This document shows positions 9,387 through 18,554 of a stretch of DNA of 64,000 nucleotides, piece by piece (positions within the stretch are counted from its first letter, which is position 1; each line of letters starts with the position of its first letter). The DNA is taken from NCBI GenBank assembly GCA_963806145.1, contig CAWDXD010000005.1, positions 62,001-126,000 on the forward strand, read 5' to 3'. This stretch comes from DASXKD01 sp963806145. Its GTDB lineage: Bacteria; Actinomycetota; Actinomycetes; Streptosporangiales; Streptosporangiaceae. The notes beneath the pieces are model-generated. The model ran no database searches. It was not told where the DNA came from and was given only the letters and a program-made list of their open reading frames with translations. Position numbers and translations under genes: made by a program.

Positions 9387-10557
9387 CGCTGCCCCCGAAG
9401 CTGCCCAGCGGCTGGTGGCCGGAGAAGAACGGCCGCACCCGGTTGTCGTACACGCTCAGCGCGGACCCGATGGCCATGTGCATGTCGAGGTACTTGTAGG
9501 TGCCCAGGCGCCCGCCGAAGATCACGCCGGGCTCACGGCCCGCCATGTCCCGGTAAGCCAGCAGGCGTTCCCGGTCCTGCGGGGTGTTGATCGGGTAGTA
9601 CGGCTCATCACCGCGGTCGGCGAAGCGCGAGAACTCTCGCATGATCACTGTCTTGTCCTTCGGGTACCAGTCACGCTCGGGGTGGAAGTGGCGGAACTCA
9701 TGGATGCGGGTGAACGGGACGTCGGAATCCGCGTAGTTCATCACGGGCGTCCCCTGGAAGTCCCCGGTGCCGAGCACCTCAAGGTCGAAGTCCAGGGTGC
9801 GCCAGCCCAGGTCACCGGCGGCGTAGCCAAAATACTCATCCAGCGGGCCCGTGTATACGATCGGGACGTTTCCCAGCAGGTCCGCGCGCTGGCTGGCGAA
9901 CTCGGTGTCCACCCGCACCTCGATGCGCGGGTGGTCGAGCATGCGCTCCAGCCAGGCCGTGTACCCGTCGACCGGCAGTCCTTCGAACGTGTCGTTGAAG
10001 TAGCGGTTGTTGAACGTGTAGCGGACCGGAAGCCGGGTGATGACCTCCGCGGGCAGGTCGGCGGGATCGGTCTGCCATTGCTTGAACGTGTAGCCGCGGA
10101 AGAACGCCTCGTACAGCGGGCGGCCGACCAGCGAGATCGCCTTCTGCTCAAGATTGGCCGCGGCGCCGGGTGACACCTCGGCGGCCTGCTCGGCGATCAG
10201 GGCCCGCGCCTCGTCCGGCGACATCACGGCGCCGAAGTACTCGCAGATGGTGGCCAGGTTGATCGGCAGCGGGTACACGCGGCCCTTGTAGACCGAGAAG
10301 ACCCGGTGCTGGTAGGAGGTGAATCCGGTGAACCGGTTGGCGTACTCCCAGACCCGCGCGTTCGACGTGTGGAACAGGTGCGCGCCGTACCGGTGAATCT
10401 CTATCCCGGTTTCCGGTTCCTTCTCGCTGTAGGCGTTCCCGCCGATGTGCGGCCGGCGCTCCAGGATCAGCACCCGCAGGCCCAGGTCCCGGGCGCACCG
10501 TTCGGCGATGGTCAGCCCGAAGAAGCCGGATCCGACGATGACGAGGTCTACGTTCAC
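9379..10557 (-). CDS. glf: UDP-galactopyranose mutase
   Basis: This 392-residue flavoprotein converts UDP-galactopyranose to UDP-galactofuranose. It opens with the FAD motif VIVGSGFFGLTIAE, followed by GGNAYSEK and GAHLFHT. It also contains FFRGYTFKQW, RYTFNNRYFNDTFEGLP and the C-terminal GGRLGTYKYLDMHMAIGSA, all hallmarks of prokaryotic UGM. The length is normal. It overlaps both neighbours (4 bp with the GT2 gene, 8 bp with glfT2), so the three are translationally coupled. Confidence 0.97.
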   Translation of the reverse strand: MNVDLVIVGSGFFGLTIAERCARDLGLRVLILERRPHIGGNAYSEKEPETGIEIHRYGAHLFHTSNARVWEYANRFTGFTSYQHRVFSVYKGRVYPLPINLATICEYFGAVMSPDEARALIAEQAAEVSPGAAANLEQKAISLVGRPLYEAFFRGYTFKQWQTDPADLPAEVITRLPVRYTFNNRYFNDTFEGLPVDGYTAWLERMLDHPRIEVRVDTEFASQRADLLGNVPIVYTGPLDEYFGYAAGDLGWRTLDFDLEVLGTGDFQGTPVMNYADSDVPFTRIHEFRHFHPERDWYPKDKTVIMREFSRFADRGDEPYYPINTPQDRERLLAYRDMAGREPGVIFGGRLGTYKYLDMHMAIGSALSVYDNRVRPFFSGHQPLGSFGGSDD

Positions 10558-11483
10558 TGGCGCACCGGCAGCCGGTGGCCAGGGGCGGAGCCGGTGGTGC
10601 CGCCGTCATGTTGCCCGGCGTGGTCACCCTCCGCGGGCTCCGGCGGCTGTCCCGCCGCATGGCCGCCACCACGGGAAAGGATCGGGCGGTACACCGCGCG
10701 GCGGATCCACCAGGGGATCAGCCGGTAGCCGCCGCGGACGATCACATTGCGCAGGTACTGCGCTGGCGTGGTGAAGCCGTTCTTCCTGAATTCGCGCTGC
10801 AACCGCAGTTCCGAGCGGAGCAGCTCGGTGCCGCCGCGCCTTTTGAATGCGGTCTCCCCGACCCGGTAGTAGACCAGCGGCTCGGCCACGTTGACCGCCC
10901 GCGCGCCGTTTTGCAGCATCCGGGCGAACAGCGCGTAGTCCTCCATGAGCTTCAGGTCCCCGTAACCGCCCGCCGCAAGCACGGCACGCCGCCGGTACAC
11001 AACCGTGGGGTGGTTGAAAGGGTCGTGCATCCGCGCGTACCTGGCGATCTTCTCCGCGCCGGTGGGCGGCACCCGCTGCCCCACGATCTCGTCGGTGTCG
11101 CCGGAGAACTCCAGCAGCCCGGACCCGACGATGTCCGCGTCGGCCATCAGCGGCAGTTCCACCTCGAACCGGTGCGGCATGGCCACGTCGTCGGCGTCCA
11201 TCCGGGCCACCACGTCGTGCTGGCTCGCGGCTAGCCCGCGGTCCAGCGCGGGCCCCAGGCCGTCGTTGCGCGGCAGCGCGACGAACGTCACCGGCACCGG
11301 GCTGGTCTTCCGCAGTTCATCGAGGCACTCGGCAAGCTCCGCCCGCACCGGCCCGTCCCGAACGATGATCACCTGGTCCGGCCGCACGGTCTGGTCATGG
11401 ACCGCGCTGCGGAACGCCCGGCGAAGGTAGTCGGGCCGGTCTCCGTCATAGACGGGGACCAGGAGCGAGAAGGGCTCATGCAT
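10554..11483 (-). CDS. Family 2 glycosyltransferase (AmsE-like)
   Basis: The 309-residue protein has a GT-A fold: SLLVPVYDGDRPDYL at the N-terminus, the DxD-type RMDADD at about 114-119, and a later LMEDYALFARM (ED motif of inverting GT2 enzymes). The C-terminal 40 residues are Gly/Pro-rich and probably disordered. It is first in the glf operon and ends in a 4-bp ATGA overlap with glf. It probably adds a sugar to the glycan whose galactofuranose part is made by the next two genes. Donor and acceptor are unknown. Confidence 0.88.
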   Translation of the reverse strand: MHEPFSLLVPVYDGDRPDYLRRAFRSAVHDQTVRPDQVIIVRDGPVRAELAECLDELRKTSPVPVTFVALPRNDGLGPALDRGLAASQHDVVARMDADDVAMPHRFEVELPLMADADIVGSGLLEFSGDTDEIVGQRVPPTGAEKIARYARMHDPFNHPTVVYRRRAVLAAGGYGDLKLMEDYALFARMLQNGARAVNVAEPLVYYRVGETAFKRRGGTELLRSELRLQREFRKNGFTTPAQYLRNVIVRGGYRLIPWWIRRAVYRPILSRGGGHAAGQPPEPAEGDHAGQHDGGTTGSAPGHRLPVRQ

Positions 11484-11740
11484 AAGCAGAACTCGCCTTC
11501 CTTTGCTTATGAAATGCGCGCTGCAGGAGGCGGGGCCGGCGCAGGCGGCCCCGAGGCACGGTTGTAAAGCATAGGCGGCTTGTCAGCTGTGTGCAGGTTT
11601 GTGCGCAGGTACTTCCGTACAGCATTGGGCGACCCCTCTCCTACGATAGCTTGTGTGCTGATTCGCCCGGCTGGCCACGGCGGCAGGCTATCTTGCCTGG
11701 TCAGCCGCACCATCACCCAGAATCCCCGAGGGGAGGCGAG

Positions 11741-12975
11741 TTGGCAGCGCTGAGCACCGCTGAGGCCAGGGTCTTCCTGCACATCGGGGAGCCCAAGACC
11801 GGCACGACCTTTATCCAGCAGGTGCTGTGGAGCAACCGCGCCGAGCTGGCCGCCCAGGGCGTCGTGCTGCCCGGGCACCACCCCCAGGACCATTTCCGGG
11901 CCAGCCAGGACCTGCGCGGCATCGAGAAGCTGGCCTCCGACCCGGCGGGACCCTGGACCGGCGAGTGGGAGATCCTGGCCAGCCAGGCCAAGCAGCCGGG
12001 GAAGACCGCGGTCATCTCGCACGAACTGTTCTCCGCGGCCGACCCCGGCCAGGCCGCCAACGCGGTGCGCTCGCTCCAGCCGGCCCAGGTGCACGTCGCG
12101 CTGACCGTCCGCGACATGGCGACGCTGCTGCCCGCGGAGTGGCAGGAGACCGTCAAGCACCGCAACGCCCGGAGCTGGGAGGACTGGCTTTCCGACGTGA
12201 TCGACCGGGAATCGGTGGATGCCGACCGGCGGCAGTGGTGGTTCTGGCGGGTGCACGACACGCTGGCGATCCTCCGGCTCTGGGCCGAGCACGTGCCGCC
12301 GGAGCGGATCCACGTGATCACCAACCCGCCGCACGGGTCGGCGGCCGGCCTGCTGTGGGAGCGGTTCGCGTCCCTGCTGAGCATCGACCCGGCCTGCGCG
12401 GACCTCAGCCGGGCCCGGCCGAACGCCTCGCTCGGGATGGCCGAGACCGAGTTCCTGCGGCGGCTGAACCAGGCACTGCCCGGCCCGGACGAGGTCCCCG
12501 ACTGGTTCTACATGTGGAACGTGAAGGAGACGGTGGCCCACCGGGCGCTGGCCGGCCGCGGGACGGGCGCCTGGTACTGCCCGCCGAGCGGGACTCCTGG
12601 GCCAAGGAACAGTCCGAGACCCTCATCGGCGGCCTGGGCACCAGCGGCTACCAGATCGCCGGAGATCTCGACGACCTGCGCCCGTCACAGGTCACGCAGC
12701 CGCCGGCCAGCCCGTCGGACCAGCCGGCCGAGGCGATCCTGGACGCGGCGGTCCAGGCCGCGGCGGCCCTGGTGGTCGGCCAGTACCAGCGCGAATACCC
12801 AGCGGCCAGGCCGCGGGGCGGCCGCGGGCTGGCGGGGCGGATCGAGGCCGCCGCCGCGGCCTCGCCCCGGCTCAAGCGGACCGTGCGCGAGCTCAGCAGC
12901 CGCTACCCGGCAGTGCGCCGCCTGCGGGTGCTGGCCTGGCGGGCGATGGAGCGCATCAGGGCACGAGGGCACTGA
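11741..12975 (+). pseudogene. Sulfotransferase-family gene with a frameshift
   Basis: Translation from TTG 11741, four to five bases after GGGGAGG, gives a sulfotransferase-like protein with HIGEPKTGTTFIQQVLW, the PAPS-binding loop. It stays coherent to about base 12560. Beyond there the same frame becomes nonsense, while frame +2 continues the protein (RLVLPAERDSWAKEQS) to a stop at 12975. One missing or extra base between about 12551 and 12572 explains this, and a repaired gene would encode about 410 residues. The next glycosyltransferase start overlaps its stop (TGATG), implying coupling. It could be a sequencing error or a genuinely broken gene. Intact, it would sulfate a glycan or lipid. 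Confidence 0.75.
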
Positions 12976-13994
12976 TGGCCGGCGGCCCGCAGGTGACCGC
13001 GGTCGTGGTTACCTACAACCGGCGTGAGCTGCTGCTTGAGTCGCTGGCGGCGGTGCTCGCGCAGACCCGGGCACCGGAGAAGGTGATCGTGGTCGACAAC
13101 GCCTCTGCGGACGGCACCGCCGCGGCGGTGCGGGACCAGTTCCCCTCCGTGCACCTGGCCGAGCTGCGGCGCAACTCCGGCGGCGCCGGCGGGTTCGCCG
13201 GGGGCATGGCGCTGGCCCTGGCCGACGGAGCCGACCTGATCTGGCTGATGGACGACGACACGGTGCCCGAGCCCGGTGCGCTTGGTGCGCTGCTCGATGC
13301 CCGGGACCGGATGGCCGCCCAGCCCCGCGGGGCAGCCCGGGCCCGCGGGGCAGCCCGGCCGCGCGGGGCCCTGCCGGGGGCGGCCCAGCCCGCCGCAGGC
13401 CGGCCTCCAGCGCTGGTCGCCAGCCAGGTGCTGTGGACCGACGGGCGCGAGCACCCGATGAATACCCCGCGGCGCAAGCCGTTCGCGAGCAAGGCCGAGC
13501 GGCTGGCCGCCGCCGCCGTGGGCTGCGTGCCGATCCGCTCGGCGTCGTTCGTGTCGATCCTGGTGGACGCGGCCGAATGCCGGCGGCGCGGCCTGCCCAG
13601 GGCCGACTATTTCCTGTGGAACGACGACTTCGAGTTCACCACCCGGCTGCTGCGCGGCAACATCGGCCTGCTGTGTCCGGCCAGCGTCGTGGTGCACAAG
13701 ACCCGGACGTTCGGCTCGACCGACGTCGACCCGGGAGACCGGTTCTTCTACGAGGTCCGGAACAAGATCTGGATGTTCAAGGACCGGGCGCCGCTGGCTC
13801 CCCTGGAGCGCCTGGCCTACGGCGGGTCCACGCTGCGCCGCTGGGCCCGCACGTTCGCCCGCGCCCACGACCGGCGCACGCTGAGGTCTTCCCTCGTCCG
13901 GGGCATCTCCGCCGGGATGCGGACCAGCCCGCGGCCCACCGACGAGGTGCTCGCGGACGCGGGCCTTCTTGTGCCAGCGCGCGGCCAGGACTGA
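12975..13994 (+). CDS. Family 2 glycosyltransferase, GlfT1/rhamnosyltransferase-like
   Basis: The 339-residue GT-A enzyme has VVVTYNRRELL at the N-terminus, VIVVDNASADGT, the NSGGAGGF motif, the metal-binding LMDDD at about 91-95, and WNDDFEFTTRLL. This set is seen in galactofuranosyl- and rhamnosyltransferases that prime or extend surface glycans. Residues about 115-140 hold an inserted Ala/Arg/Gly/Pro repeat. Its ATG overlaps the stop of the sulfotransferase gene. With glf and glfT2 just across the divergent promoter, a GlfT1-like initiating role is plausible but unproven. Confidence 0.85.
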   Translation: MAGGPQVTAVVVTYNRRELLLESLAAVLAQTRAPEKVIVVDNASADGTAAAVRDQFPSVHLAELRRNSGGAGGFAGGMALALADGADLIWLMDDDTVPEPGALGALLDARDRMAAQPRGAARARGAARPRGALPGAAQPAAGRPPALVASQVLWTDGREHPMNTPRRKPFASKAERLAAAAVGCVPIRSASFVSILVDAAECRRRGLPRADYFLWNDDFEFTTRLLRGNIGLLCPASVVVHKTRTFGSTDVDPGDRFFYEVRNKIWMFKDRAPLAPLERLAYGGSTLRRWARTFARAHDRRTLRSSLVRGISAGMRTSPRPTDEVLADAGLLVPARGQD

Positions 13995-14129
13995 CGCCCG
14001 CCAGCACCGCCATCCGGGCCGCTCGTGCCGGTACCGCCGGCGGACATTTTGCCGAGTAGTGGCCCGGCCCAGAAGGCGCACGCGCAGCTCATGGCGGTTC
14101 CCCCGGCCTGGCGGTGGGAGGATTAACGC

Positions 14130-15731
14130 ATGGGTCCGCCTATCCGCTTGTCGCGGCGAGCCTTCATCGGCTTGGCCGCCGGCGTGACGGCCATCCCGGC
14201 GGCGGCGGGATGCCAGCCCGCCGGGCAGGGCAGCGTGCCCCATACCGGTGCCAGGCCCGCCCCGCGGCGCGGGCCTGCGCCGCGGCGCAGGCCGGCGCCG
14301 GAGAACTCGCTGCCCGGTGACCCGCGCTGGGACATCAGGCACCTGGGCGGCCCCGACGCGATGATGGGCTACGCGGGACAGGCCAGCGTGCTGCCCGGTG
14401 AGCCGATCACGCTGTACGCGTCCACGACCGGGCGCTCGTTCACGGTGACCGCGTTCCGGATGGGGTGGTACGGCGGCGACCTGGCCAGGAAGGTGTGGCG
14501 GTCGGGCACGGTGACCGGCCACCGGCAGAACAAGCCGGTCGTGCTCAAGCCGACCAACACGGTGGAGGCGCGCTGGGATCCGTCCGTCACGATCCCCACC
14601 CACGACTGGCCCGAGGGCAGCTACCTGCTGCGGATGGACTCGGAGGCAGGCCCGCAGCGGTTCGTCCCTGTCACCGTGCGCTCGGCGAAGACCGCGGGCA
14701 AGACCGTGATCAAGAACTCGGTGGAGACCTGGCAGGCCTACAACATGTGGGGCGGCTACGACCTGTACAACGGGCCCGGCGGGATCACCGACTACAACAA
14801 CCGGGCGCTGGCGGTCAGCCTGGACCGGCCCTTCGACCGGCAGGGCGCCTACATGTTCCTCTACCACGAGCGGAAGCTGATCGAACTGGCCGAGCGCCTG
14901 GGCATGCCGCTCGCCTACACCACCAGCCAGGACATCGAGGCCGACCCGCACCTGCTGGACGGGGCCAGCGCGCTGTTCTCCCTGGGCCACGACGAGTACT
15001 GGTCGCCGCCGGAACGGGCCCACGTCACGGCCGCCAGGGACGCCGGGATGAACATCGCCTTCCTGGGCGCGAACTGCATGTTCCGGCGGACCCGGCTGGC
15101 CCGGACCCGGCTGGGCCAGCGGCGGCTGGTCATCTGCTACAAGACCAGCTACCTGCAGGACCCGATGTACGGCAAGGACAACGCGCTGGTCACCAGCGAC
15201 TGGCGGGAGCCGCCGCACCCCGACCCGGAGTCCTCGCTGACCGGCACGCTGTATGAGTCGAATCCGGTGTCCGCCCCCTACGTGGTCGCCTCCCCGCACG
15301 CCTGGATGTTCGCCGGGACGGGGGTGCGCAAGGGCACCAGGTTCCGCGGGCTCGTGGGCATCGAATACGACCGGGTCAACCCGGACGCACCGGTCGAGCG
15401 GCCCATCGAGATCCTCTCCCACTCGCCGGTGACCTGCCGTCGCGTGCACAGCTACGCGGATTCGGCGTACTACACCCACCGCAGCGGGGCTGGCGTGTTC
15501 AACGCGGGGACCATGCGCTGGGTGGCGTCCTTCGGCGGCCCCCACCAGTTCGGCATGAACCGGCACACCGGCGACTTCACCCGGGGCGTCACGGCGAACC
15601 TGCTGCGGGCGTTCGCCGACGGCCCGGCGGCGGCGAAGTACCCGGCGCACGACAACCTGGCCGCGATGAAGGAGTGGGCCGGCGACCCGGTCGCCGCGCA
15701 GCGCAACCTGTGGCCGCCGGTCGTGCTCTAG
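14130..15731 (+). CDS. Tat-exported lipoprotein with N,N-dimethylformamidase beta-subunit-like domain
   Basis: The 533-residue protein starts at ATG 14130 behind GGGAGGAT. Its N-terminus has a twin-arginine motif (LSRRAFIGLA) followed by a lipobox AAAGC, so it is probably a Tat-exported lipoprotein with the Cys near residue 28. An Arg/Pro-rich linker follows. The rest resembles the large-subunit C-terminal domain of N,N-dimethylformamidase (MGWYGG, GGYDLYNG, SLGHDEYWSP, GANCMFRR), widespread in actinobacteria without known substrate. Its place beside surface-glycan genes suggests an extracytoplasmic role. Real amidase activity is doubtful without biochemical evidence. Confidence 0.8.
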   Translation: MGPPIRLSRRAFIGLAAGVTAIPAAAGCQPAGQGSVPHTGARPAPRRGPAPRRRPAPENSLPGDPRWDIRHLGGPDAMMGYAGQASVLPGEPITLYASTTGRSFTVTAFRMGWYGGDLARKVWRSGTVTGHRQNKPVVLKPTNTVEARWDPSVTIPTHDWPEGSYLLRMDSEAGPQRFVPVTVRSAKTAGKTVIKNSVETWQAYNMWGGYDLYNGPGGITDYNNRALAVSLDRPFDRQGAYMFLYHERKLIELAERLGMPLAYTTSQDIEADPHLLDGASALFSLGHDEYWSPPERAHVTAARDAGMNIAFLGANCMFRRTRLARTRLGQRRLVICYKTSYLQDPMYGKDNALVTSDWREPPHPDPESSLTGTLYESNPVSAPYVVASPHAWMFAGTGVRKGTRFRGLVGIEYDRVNPDAPVERPIEILSHSPVTCRRVHSYADSAYYTHRSGAGVFNAGTMRWVASFGGPHQFGMNRHTGDFTRGVTANLLRAFADGPAAAKYPAHDNLAAMKEWAGDPVAAQRNLWPPVVL

Positions 15732-15804
15732 CTCAGCCCGGACCCTGGCACGGCCGACGGCCTCCGCAGGCGCGGCAGCCGGGCCACGCCGGTGGTGCCC
15801 TGAG

Positions 15805-16698
15805 TCAGGGCGCCTGGGGCAGCTTGACCGGGCCGCGCTTGGCGGCGGACGCCGACGGCGGCGGCACCACCGGCCCGATGTCCCCGTCGGGGGCCTCGTC
15901 CAGGTCCACGATCACCGGCGCGTGGTCGCTCGGCCCGGTGCCCTTGCGGGCCTGGCGGTCCACCCAGGCCGCGCGCACCCGGCCGGCCACCGGGGAACTG
16001 GCCAGGACCAGGTCGATGCGCATGCCCAGATCCTGATGGAACATCCCGGCCCGGTAGTCCCAGTAGGTGAACACCCGCTCGGCCGGCCAGCGGTCACGCA
16101 CGACGTCGTGCAGGCCGAGCGCCTGCAGGCTGGCCAGCGCCTCCCGTTCCGGCGGCGTGACATGGGTCTGGCCGATGTAGGCGGCCGGGTCGAACACGTC
16201 GGCGTCGGCCGGCGCGATGTTCATGTCCCCGCACACCATGACGGCCTCGGGGCCGGCGCCGACCTGGTCCTTCAGTGCCGCCAGCCAGGCGAGCTTGTAG
16301 TGGTAGTGGTCGGAGTCCGGTGTCCGCCCGTTGGGCACGTAGACCGAATGCACCCGGACCCCGGCGCAGTTGGCCGACACCGCGCGCGCCTCCGGATCGG
16401 GAAATCCCGGACCGCCGGGAATGCCCGCCACGACGTCCTCAAGGCCCACCCGGGAGAGGATCGCCACCCCGTTCCACTGGGGCTGGCCGTGCAGGGCGAC
16501 CGCGTAGCCGCGGCGGTCGAGTTCGGCGCCGAGCAGGCTGGTGAAGGCACCGTCGGCAAGCTTGGTCTCCTGCAGGCAGACGACATCGGGCTGCCGCTGG
16601 TCCAGCCACGGCAGCAGCCGCGGCACCCGTTGCTTGACCGAATTCACGTTCCACGTCGCTACCCGCACCGGACCCACGCTAGCCGCCCTTGCCGACAT
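15805..16698 (-). CDS. xthA: Exodeoxyribonuclease III / AP endonuclease
   Basis: The protein belongs to the exonuclease-endonuclease-phosphatase family: VRVATWNVNSVKQRVPRLLPWL, LQETKLAD (metal-binding Glu), VYVPNG, CGDMNIAP, the catalytic LGMRIDLVLAS and C-terminal SDHAPVIVDL. It would cut at abasic sites and remove damaged 3' ends in base-excision repair. The start is ambiguous. ATG 16698 is used here, while GTG 16677 has a better upstream AAGGGCGG and would give the family-typical N-terminus. A frame extension to 16770 is unlikely. It converges on the lipoprotein gene with 73 bp between the stops. Confidence 0.92.
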   Translation of the reverse strand: MSARAASVGPVRVATWNVNSVKQRVPRLLPWLDQRQPDVVCLQETKLADGAFTSLLGAELDRRGYAVALHGQPQWNGVAILSRVGLEDVVAGIPGGPGFPDPEARAVSANCAGVRVHSVYVPNGRTPDSDHYHYKLAWLAALKDQVGAGPEAVMVCGDMNIAPADADVFDPAAYIGQTHVTPPEREALASLQALGLHDVVRDRWPAERVFTYWDYRAGMFHQDLGMRIDLVLASSPVAGRVRAAWVDRQARKGTGPSDHAPVIVDLDEAPDGDIGPVVPPPSASAAKRGPVKLPQAP

Positions 16699-16883
16699 CG
16701 CGTACCCGTTACCTGATCCATCAACTTCTGTCTCATGATTCCGGTTCTCCTCCGCCCGCCACGCGCGCACCGCGCCGGGCGGCCGGACGCGAAATTACCG
16801 GCCAGCGGATGTCCGGAGCCGGCGGCCGGCTCCGACGTCTCTGGTAGCAGCACCGCTACGGTGCCGGAAGAGAGGAGACCGCG

Positions 16884-17303
16884 ATGAAATACATGATCTT
16901 GCTGTACGGCTCGCAGCAGGACTACGACGCCCTGACCGGGAAGGCGGCACCGGGCAAGCCGGCCTGGGACCCGAAGGACTTCGCGGCGATGGGGGCGTTC
17001 ATGGCTGAGTTCAGCAAGGACGTGGCCGAGTCCGGGGAACTGGTGGAGACCCGCGGCCTGACCGCCCCGGTCCACGCACGGCGGATCCAGCTGGTCGGCG
17101 GGGTGCCGGTGGTGACCGACGGGCCGTACGCGGAGACCCAGGAGGTGCTGGCCGGCTACTGGGTCGTGGACTGCGAGAGCTTCGACCGGGCGACCCAGAT
17201 CGCTGGCCGGCTGGCGAACTGCCCGGGCCCGGCCGGTGCAGCCACCGGCGCGGTCATCGACGTGCGGCCGGTCGCCGACTCCAGGGACGAACTGGAGCTC
17301 TGA
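16884..17303 (+). CDS. YciI/DGPF-domain protein
   Basis: This 139-residue protein has the YciI-like ferredoxin fold pattern with MKYMILLYG at the start and VTDGPYAETQEVLAGYWVVD, the DGPF-type motif. It starts at ATG 16884 after GAGGAGAC. The next gene, an ECF sigma factor, starts 6 bp later. DGPF proteins encoded next to ECF42 sigma factors are a known pairing, and the DGPF protein is thought to belong to the sigma factor's regulon or signal path. The molecular activity is unknown. Confidence 0.88.
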   Translation: MKYMILLYGSQQDYDALTGKAAPGKPAWDPKDFAAMGAFMAEFSKDVAESGELVETRGLTAPVHARRIQLVGGVPVVTDGPYAETQEVLAGYWVVDCESFDRATQIAGRLANCPGPAGAATGAVIDVRPVADSRDELEL

Positions 17304-17309
17304 CCACGC

Positions 17310-18554
17310 ATGCCCGAGCCTGGGGCCGAGGACCTGCTGCGCCGACTGGCGCCGCAGGTTCTCGGCGCGGTGGTGCGGCGCTACGGGCACTTCGACACCG
17401 CCGAGGATGCGGTCCAGGAGGCGCTGCTCGCCGCCGCGGTGCAGTGGCCGGAGGACGGCATCCCCGCCGATCCGCGCGGCTGGCTGATCACGGTTGCCTC
17501 GCGGCGGCTGACCGACCTGCTGCGCAGTGAGCAGGCCCGGCAGCGCCGGGAGGACACCGTGGCCCGGCGGGTCCTGCCGGAACAATGGGTGGCACCCGGC
17601 GCGGACACCGCTGGCCGCGCCGCGGCCGATGACACCCTGATCCTGCTATTCCTGTGCTGCCATCCGGCGCTGTCGCCCGCCTCGCAGATCGCCCTCACTC
17701 TGCGCGCGGTCGGCGGCCTGACCACCGCCGAGATAGCCCGGGCGTTCCTGGTGCCGGAGGCGACGATGACCCGGCGGATCAGCCGGGCCAAGCAGGGCAT
17801 CAGGGCCAGCGGGGTGCCGTTCAGCATGCCCGCGGCCAGCGAGCGCGCCGAGCGGCTCGCCGCGGTACTGCACGTGCTCTACCTGATCTTCAACGAGGGT
17901 TACGCCAGCACGTCCGGGCCGGGCCTGCAGCGCGCAGAGCTTGCGGCGGAGGCGATCCGGCTGGCCAGACTGCTGCACCGGCTGCTGCCCGACGACGGCG
18001 AGGTGACCGGGCTGCTCGCGCTGATGCTGCTCACCGACGCCCGCCGGGCGGCACGCAGTGGGCCGTTCGGTGAACTGGTGCCCATGGCCGACCAGGACAG
18101 GAACCGGTGGGACACGGCCGCCATAGCGGAAGGAGTGGCGCTGATCACCGGCGCGCTGCCGCACGGCCCGACCGGCCCCTACCAGCTCCAGGCAGCGATC
18201 GCCGCGGTCCACGACGAGGCACCCAGCGCCGAGGCGACCGACTGGCCGCAGATCATGGCGCTGTATGAACTGTTGCTGCAGATCTCGGACAACCCGGTGG
18301 TGGCGCTGAACCACGCCGTCGCGGTGGCCATGGTCGCGGGCCCGCAGGCCGGGCTCGACCTGCTGGCCGGGCTCGAATCCGACGAGCGGATCGCCGGGGA
18401 CCACCGGCTGCATGCGGTCCGCGGGCACCTGCTTGAGGCGGCCGGGGACCGGGCGGCGGCACGCGACTGCTACCAGGCCGCGGCCCGGCGGGCGCTCAGC
18501 CTTCCGCAGCAGCGCTACCTGCAGGCCCGCGCCGCCCGCATGGCCGAAGGGTAG
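17310..18554 (+). CDS. ECF42-type RNA polymerase sigma factor with long C-terminal extension
   Basis: The 414-residue protein has sigma region 2 (YGHFDTAEDAVQEALLAA, then RGWLITVASRRLTD), sigma region 4 (LTLRAVGGLTTAEIARAFLVPEATMTRRISRAK) and about 230 further residues. These include LYLIFNEGYASTSG and helical TPR-like repeats. This architecture and the adjacent DGPF gene identify the ECF42 group, in which the C-terminal extension replaces an anti-sigma factor. No anti-sigma gene is adjacent. Its 3' end overlaps the convergent phosphotriesterase gene by 59 bp. Confidence 0.92.
   Translation: MPEPGAEDLLRRLAPQVLGAVVRRYGHFDTAEDAVQEALLAAAVQWPEDGIPADPRGWLITVASRRLTDLLRSEQARQRREDTVARRVLPEQWVAPGADTAGRAAADDTLILLFLCCHPALSPASQIALTLRAVGGLTTAEIARAFLVPEATMTRRISRAKQGIRASGVPFSMPAASERAERLAAVLHVLYLIFNEGYASTSGPGLQRAELAAEAIRLARLLHRLLPDDGEVTGLLALMLLTDARRAARSGPFGELVPMADQDRNRWDTAAIAEGVALITGALPHGPTGPYQLQAAIAAVHDEAPSAEATDWPQIMALYELLLQISDNPVVALNHAVAVAMVAGPQAGLDLLAGLESDERIAGDHRLHAVRGHLLEAAGDRAAARDCYQAAARRALSLPQQRYLQARAARMAEG

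Noticed and set aside
7245..9590. 781-codon plus-strand frame opposite glfT2
   Set aside because: Shadow of the GlfT2 gene, whose motifs on the other strand are unmistakable.
12903..15650. 915-codon open frame on the minus strand
   Set aside because: It is antisense to the GT2 and DMFase-like genes and has the Arg/Gly/Pro composition of GC-rich shadow frames with no family motifs.
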